DNA of 64,000 nucleotides from Hyperoodon ampullatus (Eukaryota > Chordata > Mammalia > Artiodactyla > Ziphiidae). The stretch is taken from positions 55,580,516-55,644,515 of the forward strand of contig OX457068.1 of the NCBI GenBank assembly GCA_949752795.1, read 5' to 3'. The translations under genes were made by a program, and so were the position numbers. Below are positions 1 through 13,340 of the stretch, one piece after another. The notes under the pieces are model-generated. The model made no database searches and was not told the DNA's origin. It was given only the letters and a program-made list of their open reading frames with translations. The stretch's first letter is position 1; every line of letters starts with the position of its first letter.

Positions 1-3000
1 ACCCCACTTTCACCAATGGACAGATCATCCAAAATGGAAATAAATAAGGAAACACAAGCTTTAAATGATACATTAAACAAGATGGACTCAATTGATATTT
101 ATAGGACATTCCATCCAAAAACAACAGAATACACATTTTTCTCAAGTGCTCATGGAACTTTCTCCAGGATAGATCATATCTTGGGTCACAAATCAAGCCT
201 TGGTAAATTTAAGAAAATTGAAATTGTATCAAGTATCTTTTCCGACCACAATGCTATGAGACTAGACACCAATTACAGGAAAAGATCTGTAAAAAATACA
301 AACACATGGAGGCTAAACAATACACTACTCAATAACGAAGTGATCACTGAAGAAATCAAAGAGGAAATAAAAAAATACCTAGAAACAAATGACAATGGAG
401 ACACGACGACCCAAAACCTATGTGATGAAGCAAAAGCAGTTCTAAAGGGACGTTTATAGCAATACAATCCCACCTTAAGAAACAGGAAACATCTCGAGTA
501 AACAACCTGACCCTGCACCTAAAGCAATTAGAGAAAGAGGAACAAAAAACCCCCAAAGTTAGCAGAAGGAAAGAAATCATAAAGATCAGGTCAGAAATAA
601 ATGAAAAAGAAATGAAGGAAACGATAGCAAAGATCAATAAAACTAAAAGCTGGTTCTTTGAGAAGATAAACAAAATTGATAAACGATTAGCCAGACTCAT
701 AAAGAAAAAAAGGGAGAAGACTCAAATCAATAGAACTAGAAATGAAAAAGGAGAAGTAACAACTGACACTGCAGAAATACAAAAGATCATGAGAGATTAC
801 TACAAGCAACTCTATGCCAATAACATGGACAACCTGGAAGAAATGAATAAATTCTTAGAAATGCGTAACCTGCCAAGACTCAATCAGGAAGAAATAGAAA
901 ATATGAATAGACCAAGCACAAGCACTGATATTGAAATTGTGAATAAAAATCTTCCAACAAACAAAAGCCCAGGACCAGATGGCTTCAGAGGAGAATTCTA
1001 TGAAACATTAAGAGAAGGGCTAACACCTATCCTTCTCAAACTCTTCCAAAATATAGGAGAGAGAGGAGCACTCCCAAACTCATTCTACGAGGTCACCATC
1101 ACCTTGATACCAAAACCAGGCAAGGATGTCACAAAGAAAAAAAACTATAGGCTAATATCACTGATGAACATAGATGCAAAAATACTCAACAAAATACTAG
1201 CAAACAGAATGCAACAGCATATTAAAAGGATCATACACCATGATCAAGTGGAGTTTATTCCAGGAATGCAAGGATTGTTCAATATATGCAAATCAATCAA
1301 TGTGATACACCATATTAACAAATTGAAGAAGAAAAACCATATGATCATCTCAATAGATGCAGAGAAAGCTTTCGACAAAATTCAACACCCATTTATGATA
1401 AAAACCCTGCAGAAAGTAGGCATAGAGGGAACTTTCCTCAACATAATAAAGGACATATATGACAAACCCACAGCCAACATTGTCCTCAATGGTGAAAAAC
1501 TGAAACCATTTCCACTAAGATCAGGAACAAGACAAGGCTGCCCACTCTCACCACTCTTATTCAACTTAGTTTTGGAAGTTCTAGCCACAGCAATCAGAGA
1601 AGAAAAGGAAATAAAAGGAATCCTAATTGGAATAGAAGAAGTAAAGTTCTCACTGTTTGCAGATGACATGATACTATACAGAGCGACTTCTAAATATGCT
1701 ACCAGAAAACTACTAGAGCTAATCAATGAATTTGGTAAAGTAGCAGGATACAAAATTAATGCACAGAAATCTCTGGCATTCCTGTACACTAATGATGAAA
1801 AATCTGAAAATGAAATCAAGAAAACACTCCCATTTACCATTGCAACAAAAAGAATAAAATATCTAGGAATACACCTACCTAAGGAGACAAAAGACCTGTA
1901 TGCAGAAAATTATAAGACACTGATGAAAGAAATTAAGATGATACAAATAGATGGAGAGATATACCATGCTCCTGGATTAGAAGAATCAATATTGTGAAAA
2001 TGACTCTACTACCCAAAGCAATCTACAGATTTAATGCAATCCCTATCAAACTACCACTGGCATTTTTCACAGAACTAGAACAAAAAATTTCAAAATTTGT
2101 CTGGAAAAACAAAAGACCCCGAATAGCCAAAGCAATCTTGAGAACGAAAAACGGAGCTGGAGGAATCAGGCTCCCTGACTTCAGACTATACTACAAAGTT
2201 ACAGTAATCAAGACAGTGTGGTACTGGCACAAAAACAGAAAGTTAGATCAATGGAACAGGATAGAAAGCCCAGAGATAAACCCACGCACATATGGTCAAC
2301 TTATCTTTGATAAAGGAGGCAGGAATGTACAGTGGAGAAAGGACAGCCTCTTCAGTAAGTGGTACTGGGTAAACTGGACAGGGACATGTAAAAGTATGAG
2401 ATTAGATCATTCCCTAACACCATACACAAAAATAAGCTCAAAATGGATTAAAGACCTATATGTAAGGCCAGACACTATCAAACTCTTAGAGGAAAACTTA
2501 GGGAGAACACTCTACGACATAAATCACAGCAAGATCCTTTTGGACCCACCTCCTAGAGAAATGGAAATAAAAACAAAGATAAACAAATGGGACCTAATGG
2601 AACTTCAAATCTTTTGCACAACAAAGGAAACCATAAACAAGACCAAAAGACAACCCTCAGAATGGGAGAAAATATTTGCAAATGAAGCAACTGACAAAGA
2701 ATTTATCTCCAAAATTTATAAACAGCACATGCAGCTCAATAGCAAAAAAACAAACAACCCAATCCAAAAATGGGCAGAAGACTTAAATAAGCATTTCTCC
2801 AAAGAAGATATACAGACTGCCAACAAACACATGAAAGGATGCTCAACATCATTAATCATTAGAGAAATGCAAATCAAAACTACAATGAGATATCATCTCA
2901 CAGCAGTCAGAATGGCCATCATCAAGAAATCTAGAAACAGTAAATGCTGGAGAGGGTGTGGAGAAAAGGGAACATTCTTGCACTGCTGGTGGGAATGTGA

Positions 3001-3379
3001 ATTGGTAGAGCTGCTATGGAGAACCGTATGGAGGTTCCTTAAAAAACTAAAAATACAACTACCATATGACCCTGCAATCCCAATACTAGGCATATACCCT
3101 GAGAAAACCAAAATTCAAAAAGAGACCTGTACCAAAATGTTCATTGCAGCTCTATTCACAATAGCCCGCAGATGGAAACAACCTAAGTGTCCATCATCGG
3201 ATGAATGGATAAAGAAGATGTGGCACGTGTATACAATGGAATATTACTCAGCCATAAAAAGAAACGAAACTGAGCTATTTGTAATGAGGTTGATAGACCT
3301 AGAGTCTGTCATACAGAGTGAAGTAAGTCAGAAAGAGAAAGACAAATTCCGTATGTTAACACATATATATGGAATATAA
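1..3379 (+). pseudogene. L1 ORF2 (endonuclease-reverse transcriptase), frameshifted
   Basis: ORF2p makes the nick and copies L1 RNA into the genome (target-primed reverse transcription). Three open segments in different frames cover it. The first, 16-459, is the C-terminal half of the APE-type endonuclease, with RIDHIL and the catalytic SDH motif at residues 76-78. The second, 612-1997 (461 residues), is the reverse transcriptase: GPDGF near 121, motif A DAEKAFD at 249-255, motif [11 protein letters not shown] near 305-314 and the active-site FADD at 349-352. The third, 1994-3379 (461 residues), is the C-terminal region with the Cys-rich [18 protein letters not shown] near residue 318. Frame changes fall near 450 and near 1935-1960. 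The RT segment is unusually long and keeps all core motifs, so this copy is younger or less decayed than the other two. The whole is a pseudogene by its frameshifts. Confidence 0.93.
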
Positions 3380-3713
3380 GAAAAAGAAAATGTCATGAAG
3401 AACCTAGGGGTAAAACAGGAATAAAGACACAGACCTACTGAGAATGGAATTGAGGATATGGGGAGGGGGAAGGTTAAGTTGTGATAAAGCGAAAGAGAGG
3501 CATGGACATATATACACTACCAAACGTGAGGTAGATAGATAGTGGGAAGCAGCCGCAGAGCCCAGGGATATCAGCTCGGTGCTTTGTGACCGCCTGGATG
3601 GGTGGGATAGGGAGAGTGGGAGGGAGGGAGGCGCAAGAGAGAAGGGATGTGGGAACAGATGTATATGTATGACTGATTCACTTTGTTATAAAGCAGAAAC
3701 TAATAAAAAAAAA
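1..3713 (+). mobile_element. LINE-1 copy 1, 3' part (cut by window edge)
   Basis: This is the 3' portion of a cetartiodactyl L1 retrotransposon. It starts inside the endonuclease domain of ORF2 and runs through reverse transcriptase and C-terminal regions to a 3' UTR and a short A-rich tail (AATAAA at 3702-3707). The 5' UTR, ORF1 and the start of ORF2 would lie left of base 1. The 3' UTR (3380-3713) matches those of copies 2 and 3 but stops about 60 bases earlier, lacking the 'attatactccaataaag' segment. No right-hand target duplication can be tested because the left end is outside the window. Confidence 0.96.
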
Positions 3714-5213
3714 CTTGAACATAAGGTCAATGCAAATAATAATAGTAATGATGTTTCATTATCCAATGAAAAAATACTGTTAATATTCTAGGAAAATGAA
3801 GAAATTGGTCATAGAAGTGTACATTTTAGAGATGAAGGGGAAATACGATTGGAGAGTTTAGATTGTGAGAGGCCTAGGGAAGTGGGAAAGATGGACTCCT
3901 TATGGTACAGTGTGAATGACGAACTTACATCCTCCTACCTACACAAAACTTGGAACTTGACCTACATTATTAAAAAATGCATAGTACAGTGAAGTAATTT
4001 ATAAGAAGACTTACCCCATGTATTTCACATTTCCCAAGTCTCAAGCTCCTATAGAGTATGAGTAGAATCCACAAAAGGGAGTTTATTAAATTGGTTTGAC
4101 CTGTGTTGGGGGCTCTTTTCAAACTTAAAATGTCTCCAAAGTAATAACTCTCCTGTTCTTTGTTAAAACAGTGCCTTTAAAGATAAGAAAGAGATTAATC
4201 ACTCACTCTTTGCCCACTGTTCTTAGGAGGTTTGAAGAAGTTGCTAGTCCTTGTTCCTTCTGCCTTTTGCATCATGCCATCCCAAGGCACTCCTTGTCCT
4301 AACATTGCTCTCACCACTACCAGTATTGTGTACCTTTTGTGGTTGTCAGGATGTACATTCAAATACAGTGGGAGGAGATGTGTCTATATGATGTATCATG
4401 TAGTCCAATATTTCTCATCTTGGCTCGGCTGAACACCTGCCTTGGGCAAGCTGAGGATCATTGCCCTCAAGGTGGTTTACTGGGCTCCCTGGAGTGTTGT
4501 TATTGTGTCCCCAGTAGGTGAGAGTCCTGAGATGAGCTGGGGGGTAGAAATGGAAATCATGGCAGTCTATTGTATTCCATTCATCATGTCTTGCTTGTTA
4601 GCATGCTGTTTTATAGCCACATTTCTCCACAGTAGAGCCATTTTAGTGTGCAAACTCCATATTTTGAGTTTAATTTGAAACAGATATGATATAAAGATAA
4701 ACGAGTTTATGTTTCTCATTCACCAACAGGAATTGTCCCCGGTAGTTTACAGGTGATCAGTCAAGTTGGGACAGGAAGCCTCCCCAATGCATATTAAATA
4801 TCATATTTGCAAAGGGGGAAATAGGCAAGCACTACTAACAAATGTTCAATTTCACTCGACTTTCTAATTTCCAGAGACATGGCTGAAAAGGCATGGACCG
4901 ATACTGATACTTCAAAGAACAATCACCGCCTGGTTTCTTGGACAGCCAATGAGAATGGAGCACACCACTTTCCAAAAGGTGCCTTCTGTGCTATATGCTT
5001 CCTGTTCAAGCTACAGCTGAGACCTTCCTATGCTTTCCCTAAAGGGTTTTATATTTATATAAATTTCAAGCATATTGATTCTGACAGATCAATACTTTTC
5101 ACCCATATTTTTTTTAAACATGAAGAAAGAAGACAGCTTAGGCACCTGCTGTTCACATTTGCAATATTTTCAGAACCATTACCTCAATCAAAAACTTATT
5201 TATTGAGTAGATG
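3714..5213. other. Non-coding interval, no recognised feature
   Basis: AT-rich single-copy-looking sequence between L1 copy 1 and the assembly gap. Short open frames at 4232-4432, 4339-4521 and 4442-4678 overlap each other, show no domain or splice context and are probably chance. Diverged old repeats may be present but I cannot name one. Confidence 0.5.
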
Positions 5214-5413
5214 NNNNNNNNNNNNNNNNNNNNNNNNNNNNNNNNNNNNNNNNNNNNNNNNNNNNNNNNNNNNNNNNNNNNNNNNNNNNNNNNNNNNNNN
5301 NNNNNNNNNNNNNNNNNNNNNNNNNNNNNNNNNNNNNNNNNNNNNNNNNNNNNNNNNNNNNNNNNNNNNNNNNNNNNNNNNNNNNNNNNNNNNNNNNNNN
5401 NNNNNNNNNNNNN
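5214..5413. other. Assembly gap, 200 N
   Basis: Exactly 200 consecutive N bases. A round number is usually a placeholder of unknown or estimated size, so distances across it should not be trusted. Open frames that cross it are artefacts. Confidence 0.99.
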
Positions 5414-6585
5414 AAAGCAGAACACAGTGAACAATTCCAATCCCAGAAATGTTTAATTCAAAGTCTATGCTCATATTTCATTAGATGATGAGTTGTGTGA
5501 ATGACCCAGAGTAACAAGTAAGGTAGGAATTTGTTCCATTAACTTAGCCACTTCAAGTCTGTGTTTTCCATTTATAATATGCAGAGACTCAAATGATAAT
5601 ACTGTGAAACTTGTCTCAGGAATAGAGAGCTATTCAATAAAGCTAGTTCTCCCAGATCTATTCTAATTATTCCTTATTCCACCACATGGTACCATAAACA
5701 TGGAATGTTTCAGCCATTGTTCTTATACTGTGGAGATGATGGAATGTTCATGATTATAATCATCAGTGTGTCACAGTTTTCCAGCAATTCATCTTTGTTG
5801 TTTACAACACTCAATTTAGTTTCTGCCAATGCTGATTGGATGATACTACATGTTTCACAGACTATAGTTTTTAGAACACATAACTTTGAGTCTATGGGTT
5901 CAAAAAAGGATATACTAGTTTTGTACTTTCTAAGAGGAGTCACACCCCTGCACCCTGATACCTAATGTTGTCAGATTCCAAACACATATTTATCTTCAGG
6001 AGTAAGAAAAAGTAAATAAAAATTTCCAGGAATCCTCAGAAATTCCTGCAATCATAAGATATCCTATATTTTTATAATAATTTATTTACACATTTTAAAC
6101 ATTATAGTGAACCACTATAATAATACACAGGAAATTATTTTTCTATGAAAGAGCTATATAAAGCTTTAGACAATTTTGTGTGGAAAACAAAGAAAAGATA
6201 CAATAATCAGTGCATAGTTTTGTATTATTATGAACAAGTATATTGTGACAAAATAATGTATTTCAATAATACATAAAAATGATGTCTACCTGATATTGTC
6301 ATTTGATAATAGAATCATTAAGAAGCAACTATTTACACAAAATAAAGTTTAAATAAAACAATTTAAAATATTGAAAGACATACCATAAATACTTAAAAGT
6401 TACTCTTAAAGTAAACATTTAAAAACATGGCAAAGGTTAATCTCCCTGTTCCATATACTTGATCTTTGCATCGTGGCAAATATTGCCAATGAGGAAAGTT
6501 TTCTTTCATTTTTCAGTGAATATTGTGGTTGAATTATTAAGAGTGAATCCAAAAGCATCTTCATAGTGCTGTTTCATACAAACTT
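5414..6585. other. AT-rich non-coding interval
   Basis: Nothing recognisable as a gene. The stretch 6000-6420 is very AT-rich. The overlapping short frames at 5705-5965 (plus) and 5710-5943 (minus) have no features suggesting a protein. Confidence 0.5.
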
Positions 6586-7045
6586 TTCATTAGTTTCCTA
6601 TTGCTGCTGCCACAAATTACCACAAAATTACTGACTTAAGACAACACAAATTTATTATCTTACATTTGTAGGTCAGACGTATCATTGGGCTAAAATCAAG
6701 GTGTCAGCCGAGCTGCATTCTAGATTCTAGACTAGAGGAACAGTCATTTCTTTGCCTTTTTCGCCTTCTAGAGGCACCTGCATTCCTTGGCTAGTGGCTC
6801 CTTTCAACATCTTCAAAGTCAGCAATGCAAGGCTTTCAAATCTTTTTCTCTCTAACCTTCTGCCTCCCTCTTCCATTGTTTGATGTCTGTGATTGGACCC
6901 ACTTGTATAATTCAGTATAATCTCCCCTTCTCAAGATCTTTAACCTAATCACATTTGCAGAGTCCCATTTGCTATATAAGAATATTCATAGATACCAGGA
7001 ATTAAGATGCAAGCATCTTTGGGGGCCATTATGCTATATACCACA
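6586..7045 (-). mobile_element. MaLR/MLT1-type LTR, reverse orientation
   Basis: The top strand reads as the reverse complement of an MLT1-class LTR. It begins 'ttagtttcctattgctgctg', continues with the 'acaaatttattatctta' and 'ctaaaatcaaggtgtcagc' blocks, the 'tcacatttgcagagtccc' block, and ends '...ctatataccaca'. MLT1 LTRs are solitary remnants of non-coding endogenous retrovirus-like elements. Possible 5-base flanking duplication aactt/agctc is imperfect. The subfamily is not certain. Confidence 0.8.
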
Positions 7046-7934
7046 AGCTCATTCCCTTTTCAATGATGGAAATGTTGTATCTGCTTTACAAAGAACTATA
7101 GTTTATAGCAAATATTCAAATTCCAACATTCATCACTGGGCAATGTTTGATAATGTAACATACAGATCTCCTAGCATCATTCATAATACATACAAACTCA
7201 CCTGTTGAAATTGCCAAGTTGAGGACTTATTTTGCCTCTAACTTTACTTTTTGGAATATCACCCATACAAATGTATAATGCATGTGATACATCTAAGTTT
7301 ATTAACATATGTATTATTGGCAAGGACAACTCATTGTTTATAGCAGACAGGGCCGCAAACATGTAATATGGTATCAGTTATGATGCAAGAAGGTTAATTA
7401 TACTGTGACCACATTTCTCCTGTGTTCCTGTCCTGACTCCCAGAAATGGCTCCGTTTCTTGCTCTTGCTTGGACTTAACATTAGCAGTTTCCTTTAAATT
7501 AGTAGTCTCAATGCTGATTGTCACGTTTTAAATTTCACAAAATTATAATACTTTTCCCGATTTCCCCAACTTCTTAACTGATGTTTTCTCAGAATACAGA
7601 AATTAATATAAATTTTCTAAGAAATGCTAACCTGGAACTCCTACAAAAAACCCTGATTACCAGAGCAACCAAATTCCTGGGTTGACTGGTTACATAGAAG
7701 TTTCTAGGCATTTATGGTATACAGTAAATTGTCAGTTGCTTTGTAAGAGATCTTACATCATTTGAGCTAAATATTTGGATATCCCTCCTCTGCTAAAGTT
7801 CCAGGGCCATGGGGAAGTGTTTTGAATCAACTAGAAATGGGTTCAAGTCACCTGTCTGACAATTAATGGAAATAGCTTTTTAAAAAAAATATCTACTGAA
7901 ATAGTTTAACCATTTGACACAGTGTGTCATAATA
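7046..7934. other. Non-coding interval
   Basis: Diverged AT-rich sequence, nothing named. One short frame at 6969-7208 runs out of the LTR and is not credible. Confidence 0.45.
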
Positions 7935-8115
7935 ATTAAGAGCATAGGATGAAGCCAGATAGCCTTAGTTCAAATTCTTGCTTTAGCCCTAATTATTTGT
8001 GCAATCACAGGACAGTTACTTCACTCCTCTGTACATTAGTTTCCTCATCTGTAAAAAGAGGGTCATACTATTATTTGCTTCCTAGAGATTTTATTTTTCA
8101 CATCTATTTTCTGAG
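7935..8115 (+). repeat. MIR SINE, plus strand
   Basis: Shows the MIR order of blocks: 'taattaagagcataggat', 'ttcaaattcttgcttta', then 'acttcactcctctgtacatt' and 'tttcctcatctgtaaaa'. MIRs are very old tRNA-derived SINEs shared by all mammals. Divergence is high, as expected for age. Confidence 0.8.
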
Positions 8116-8329
8116 TAATAAAATAGAATAGCTATATTTAGTTCCTTCCTCTGAGGGAATCACTGTCTTAAAATTGTTGTGCAAACTTCCTAAGCATTTT
8201 CTTTATATGTCTACTATGTGTTGAAGTCACAGAAGACATAATTGGCATCTTTTAAAAATATTATGTATTATCTTGTTTTAGTTTTCATTCCACAGCTTGC
8301 TTTTTCTACTCAAAATTATTATTTTTTTA

Positions 8330-8800
8330 TATTTGTCAAACTTGACAAAGTTGATCCCATTTATTCTTTTTAGTTGCTGTATACTATTTCCTTGTTTGGT
8401 TATAATCCAACTCCTACATTATCTCTGGTGTACATAGGCAAATATTTCTCTAGAATATAGACTAGAAATCAAGTTGCTGGTTGTTAAGTATATTTTCTTC
8501 GCATTTACCCTGTATTAGTGAATTGCTTGTGGCTTTTCATTTACACATGTTGTCACCAATGCTTGATATTTACTTTAATTTTTTTTCAACCTGATGGGTA
8601 TGAAATGGCATCTCATTGCTGTCTTAATTTTCAGCACCTGATTACTTGCAGGGTTACACAGTTTTTCATATTTTTATTTTTATTTTTTTTGCTGATTCAA
8701 GTTTCCTCTTTAGGGATTATTTATAGACTTAAGGCAAGTTTTCTATTTTTCTTCTTAACTTTATGTAGGAATTCTTTTTTTTACATAGAGATACCCTGAA
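8330..8800 (-). mobile_element. Old L1M-type fragment, minus strand
   Basis: Reads as the reverse complement of the ORF2 3' end of an old L1. Recognisable blocks include 'ttcaacctgatgggtatgaa' followed by 'tggcatctcattgctgtctt' and 'attttcagcacctgattact', and upstream the 'atatttctctagaatataga' segment. Highly diverged and 5'-truncated. No open frame survives. Confidence 0.7.
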
Positions 8801-11800
8801 GTTTAACTTTGGCTTCAGTATTCATAAAAAAAAAATATGATACCTGGTTTCATCAGACATTGAAAGACAAAGTAACCTGTTTGATTTCTGACACAATGGT
8901 CATCTACCTGCTCAGTGGGCATGGCCACACACATTCCCATCATCTCTAATCAGCACAGTGATGTCAAGAATATGAGCAAGGTGTGGACCCTGAATTGATG
9001 TTAACATCTGAATATTCATTGATATTCATTTTTAAATTTAGATAGGCATTCTAGATGCAACCTGAGATGAAAACTTCCATGGGCTTCTTCAGGCAGTTGA
9101 AATATAAGTATATTTATTTATTACAATAATAAAATCTTGAGATGATTAATGCTTATTTTGAAAGCTGTTAATTTGTTGTACAAAAATTATTAAGAACTTT
9201 CAAATAGTTGAACAATATTAGCAGTTATTATGAATAGCAGAGAGTGCATTAGATAGATAACATTAACAAGAACATAATATCCATTTTGAGTCAGCAAATG
9301 TTTATAAAAATTTAAATGCTAATAAAAAGGCAGGATAATAGAAATTAGCTTATATCACAATGCTAATCTTTAGAAGCATAAGAGCTATATTTAATTTTTA
9401 TGTTAGTTAATTCAGCTCAGGCCAAGAGTTTTTCAAGAAAAATGTCCCATTTGAGAAGTCTTCTGATCCCATGAGGATGAATTAAAAGCAGACTTTCAAC
9501 TTTGCCACCTCTAAATGTCATGAGGAGGAAAAACTGCAAAATCATGTGCAACAATATCCATGATAAATCATTTTTGATCTCAACATAGTGAAGAATGTAA
9601 AGAGTATAAATCCTAGAAGAAAGAGTGGAAGGGAAATAAAATAGCTCAAACAAATTTTCTCCTCATTTATCCAACTTGAAAATCACACCCTTTAAAAGTA
9701 CACCTTAAGAACACAATTTCTCATCTGTTTGAGCCTGGACGCCCAAACTTTTGACATAGTTGAAATACATTTTAGAGACTGCTAACCATTTTCAGTATCT
9801 AAAGTTGAAGGATTTTGAGATATGCTCAAAACTTAAAAAAAAAGAGTCTTTTAGAAATGTTACTGACTTTTCCCACCTGAATTACAATTTGGTGCATGTA
9901 ACTATATTAATGAGGTATGGCATATCTGCTACAAGTGAACTTCACTCTCAGTGTATCAGTGGGACTGTTGAAGCTATTAGTACTTAATAGTGCAGAGAAA
10001 TGATTGTTCCTGTACCATGATGTCACACTTTTAAATTTAACCATTCAAATTCTCAATAAGTAAATTGTCATACTCATTTATGTTTGCAAAAATTCAGATT
10101 TAATTTTGTACCAGGAAATTGATTCTATAACATTTACATTCAAAGCTGGACAAATATTTGTTATTCGGCAACAATAGATATTTGGTAAATGTCTACCCAG
10201 TGGATATTACTCTATTATTTATTTGCTTTTCAAATATATATATTTTTTCAGCCTGTTACTTTACTTTAGGATTTTGTTTATGGTACCTTTTGCATAAACT
10301 GCAGCCCTTTGATGATTCAATTCCATTGTCCTCCTTGCTTGTTATAGCTACAGAGACTTTGGCTATCAATTAATTCCATTACACAAAATCCAGAGTAAGT
10401 CCAGAGTCAGGTCTTACATTGGTAACTCAGGGTTCCTGCATCCTAGATATATTGTGGTGTAATGAAAGTCGGTCATCTTGTTCAGGCTTTCTTTCAGTAT
10501 TCATCCAGGAGACCAGCATTCTCTTACCACTCCCAGGATTCTCAGGTCCCTCAGTGTGGTACTTCTGTTACTGTGTAAATCCATTTTGCTGACCCTTTTG
10601 CACACCATGACAGGAACACAGCTTCAGTCTGCAATGCTCTGGCTACAAATGTTGTCCATTGCAAAGGTGAATAAGAAAAGAGCACTGCCCTCCACAACAT
10701 GTGTCCCCATGGAGGAATAGATATGTAAGAAATAGTTACAAATAAGCACGTTATCCACTAAAGTAAATGTAGATGTATGTAATTAAATAATTATGATAAT
10801 TTTTCTATGTATGTAAATACAGACTCTGATACCTAATTGAGAAAAATGGCCATTTTTGTTACTCAATATAATTCATAAATATCTACCTTGGAAAGATTAT
10901 AAAAATCTCTCTGAGAATTTCAGATTTGGAGGATGCTGGGAGTCAGTGTTGAACTGCTCATTTCATCCTTTAAAACTGAATACATCCTAGCCCACTGTCC
11001 CTGTGAAATCACCAAGCCTGCAGCCAAAGTCTGCTAAAGCATCCTACTCCAGGGAACTTGCTCTTTGATGCCCACTCTCAAGTAGCAAACTCTGGGATTG
11101 TTTTGTAATACTCCATTGCACTTGGTGAGCAGGATCTGCCTGACAGACTTTTTACAGAACCCAGGGAGTAGGAGATGGAGCTTCAAAACCCATATGTGAA
11201 AATAACAAGGATGAACTTCTTGGCCCTGACTGATTTCTCACTAACTGCAGTGGTAGCAACAGCAGCTCAGTGTCCTTATGGGAAATGTTAGGGCTCCTAG
11301 AAAGCTTATTCTTCCCTGAAAGTCTGCTCCTACTTTGAGTTACCTTCCCCATATCCTTTAACATGTCCTGTTGGTGTCTTCCCATCAGTCATGGTAGTGT
11401 CCCATTTCAACAACAATAAAAAACTTAGCTAAATGTAAGTTATCTAATATGGTACCTAGAAGATAATAGATTCACAATAAGTATTATGGAAATAAATATA
11501 CAATGAAAACATGTATAATCAAATCATCATTATTAAATATGGAAAGAACTCCAGATATGATGCAATAAAATTCCAACTGAACAGGGTCATTTACTTGAGA
11601 ACTCTCCTGCCCAAAGCAGCACATTTTAATTTTGAACAGTTTTTACTGTTAGAACATTCTCATTATTTAGCCAAAATCTGCCTCCTTACTATTCTGTCAC
11701 CAAGTCTCATTTTGCCTTGTGTATATTTTCAGAGTAACTCTAGCCTTTTTCCTATATGAGTCCTTCAAGTATTGAAATATAATCATCTTTTTCTCTTCTT

Positions 11801-12779
11801 TACTTCACTTTTTCTTTTGTCATTTTTCATTATAGGACTAATTTTTCAGCCTTTTAATTCCAAGTTGCCTCCTTCAGAGTACACCGTAATCTCTTAATTC
11901 TTTTTATATGTGTTAATTACAACCTAACATCCCTCTTCTGGTCTGACTGCCTGAGGACTATGGGATTACCATCTCCCTTGCTCTTTCCAGACACTATGCA
12001 TCCTGGAATCAGCCTCAGTTTGCATGGACCCCTTATTCACCATAATTTGCCTATTAAGCAGTAATACTGAGGTTTTGCTTTCACTTAGCATTTTGAACAC
12101 ACCTCTATTTTCTGTTCCTCATACTGTACACCAGTCCTTAGTTTTCACAGTAACTTTCAAGATCTTTGAGGGAAAAGGCAGCTCATTTTTCACCTATAAA
12201 TTCTTCATACCCGGTTCAATGTGAGGTATCTCTCAGGTCATCAAAAATACTTAATGAGTGTATAAAAATAAATGAACAAATGAAAGACCTAATTCCTATT
12301 TTATGTAAACAGTTTTTAACATGTGTACTACTATTCTCTACATGTGTCTCCATTTTTGCTCCTAAGTATGGAATTCTATTATTTTATTATTTTTTAATGA
12401 TCAAAATGCACAGAATTGAATTAATTTTGCTCTGCACTTCATGACACAATTTTGCCATTGGCCAAAGTCAGACATTTCATTTGAGTTGTTTTGCTAGCTA
12501 AGATTTACTTTATTAAGTATCAAAATATTTTGAATCATTTTGGTTTGAAAATTTTCTAAAATGTTCCATGAACTTTCCAAAGTAGAAAATGGAAGGATGA
12601 ACATAATACATTATTTTCTGAATTCTAGTTAATTATTTAAATCGACCTGAGTGAAGGAAGGTGCCTTATGAGGGCATGAGATTTTAGATATTTACAGTGT
12701 GTTGGTTATTGATTGTCCTGACTGTTGTCCTTGTTCTTGGTTCTATTCTAAGGATTGAGGTGTCACATTAAGTAGGAGA
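8801..12779. other. Non-coding interval, no recognised feature
   Basis: About 4 kb of AT-rich, diverged sequence. Open frames are all under 95 codons, on both strands, without domains, signal peptides or codon bias that would support a gene. Short A/T-runs occur but no microsatellite of note. Some of it is likely old repeat beyond what I can recognise by eye. Confidence 0.45.
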
Positions 12780-13340
12780 GTCATCAGTGGCCATATCAGT
12801 ACCCAGTGAGTACCTTAAGGGGAATGTTATATGGGTCTGAATAAGGCTGTTGGAGGAGGAAGAAACCCTACCCTTCTAGATTCCTATGACTGGTCTAAGA
12901 ATTAAATTGATGTGAGACAGATTAACTGGAGAAAATCAAACTAAAGTTTAATAACATGTAAACATGGAAGAGACCCAGGAAAACTGAGTAACACACTAAA
13001 ATGGCTGAAGCTCTCGCCTTAAATACCATGTTTAGCTAAAGACAAAAGAGGATGTTGGGGTTAGTGGTTTAGGACTTCAAAGGGGAGGAAGGCAATCCAC
13101 ATGGAGATGGAAAAGCAATGTTTGTTTGTTCTAAGCAGAGACAGTGAGACACAGAGAGGACTCTGATCTCTAAGCCCTGCAGTGTCTCCCCCACCACACC
13201 TAGGCCATATCTTTGCCAATACTTCTGGTAGCTCTATTCCAGGAACAGACTCACTGGTAGCTCTATTCCAGGAACAGACTCCCTATCTAAAGTCTTCATG
13301 CAGTTAGGGGGAAGGTCAAATTTTCTTCCTGAGTCTTTTG
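12780..13340. repeat. Possible old LTR-like repeat
   Basis: The segment around 12915-12945 ('gagacagattaactggagaa') followed by 'taataacatgtaaacatgg' and 'taaataccatgtttagctaa' resembles an interspersed mammalian LTR-type repeat I remember but cannot name. It holds a 29-bp tandem duplication near its right end. Treat the class as unproven. Confidence 0.3.
13225..13281. repeat. 29-bp tandem duplication
   Basis: The unit 'ctggtagctctattccagg' plus 'aacagactca' occurs twice head to tail (13225-13253 and 13254-13281), differing only at the last position. Such near-perfect duplication is recent relative to the diverged sequence around it. Confidence 0.9.

Noticed and set aside
612..3379. L1 copy 1 as an active element
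   Set aside because: The RT segment keeps its motifs, but ORF2 is split by at least two frameshifts and the 3' end is shortened.
4879..5474. Open frames spanning the N gap on both strands
   Set aside because: They are open only because N codons are not read as stops.
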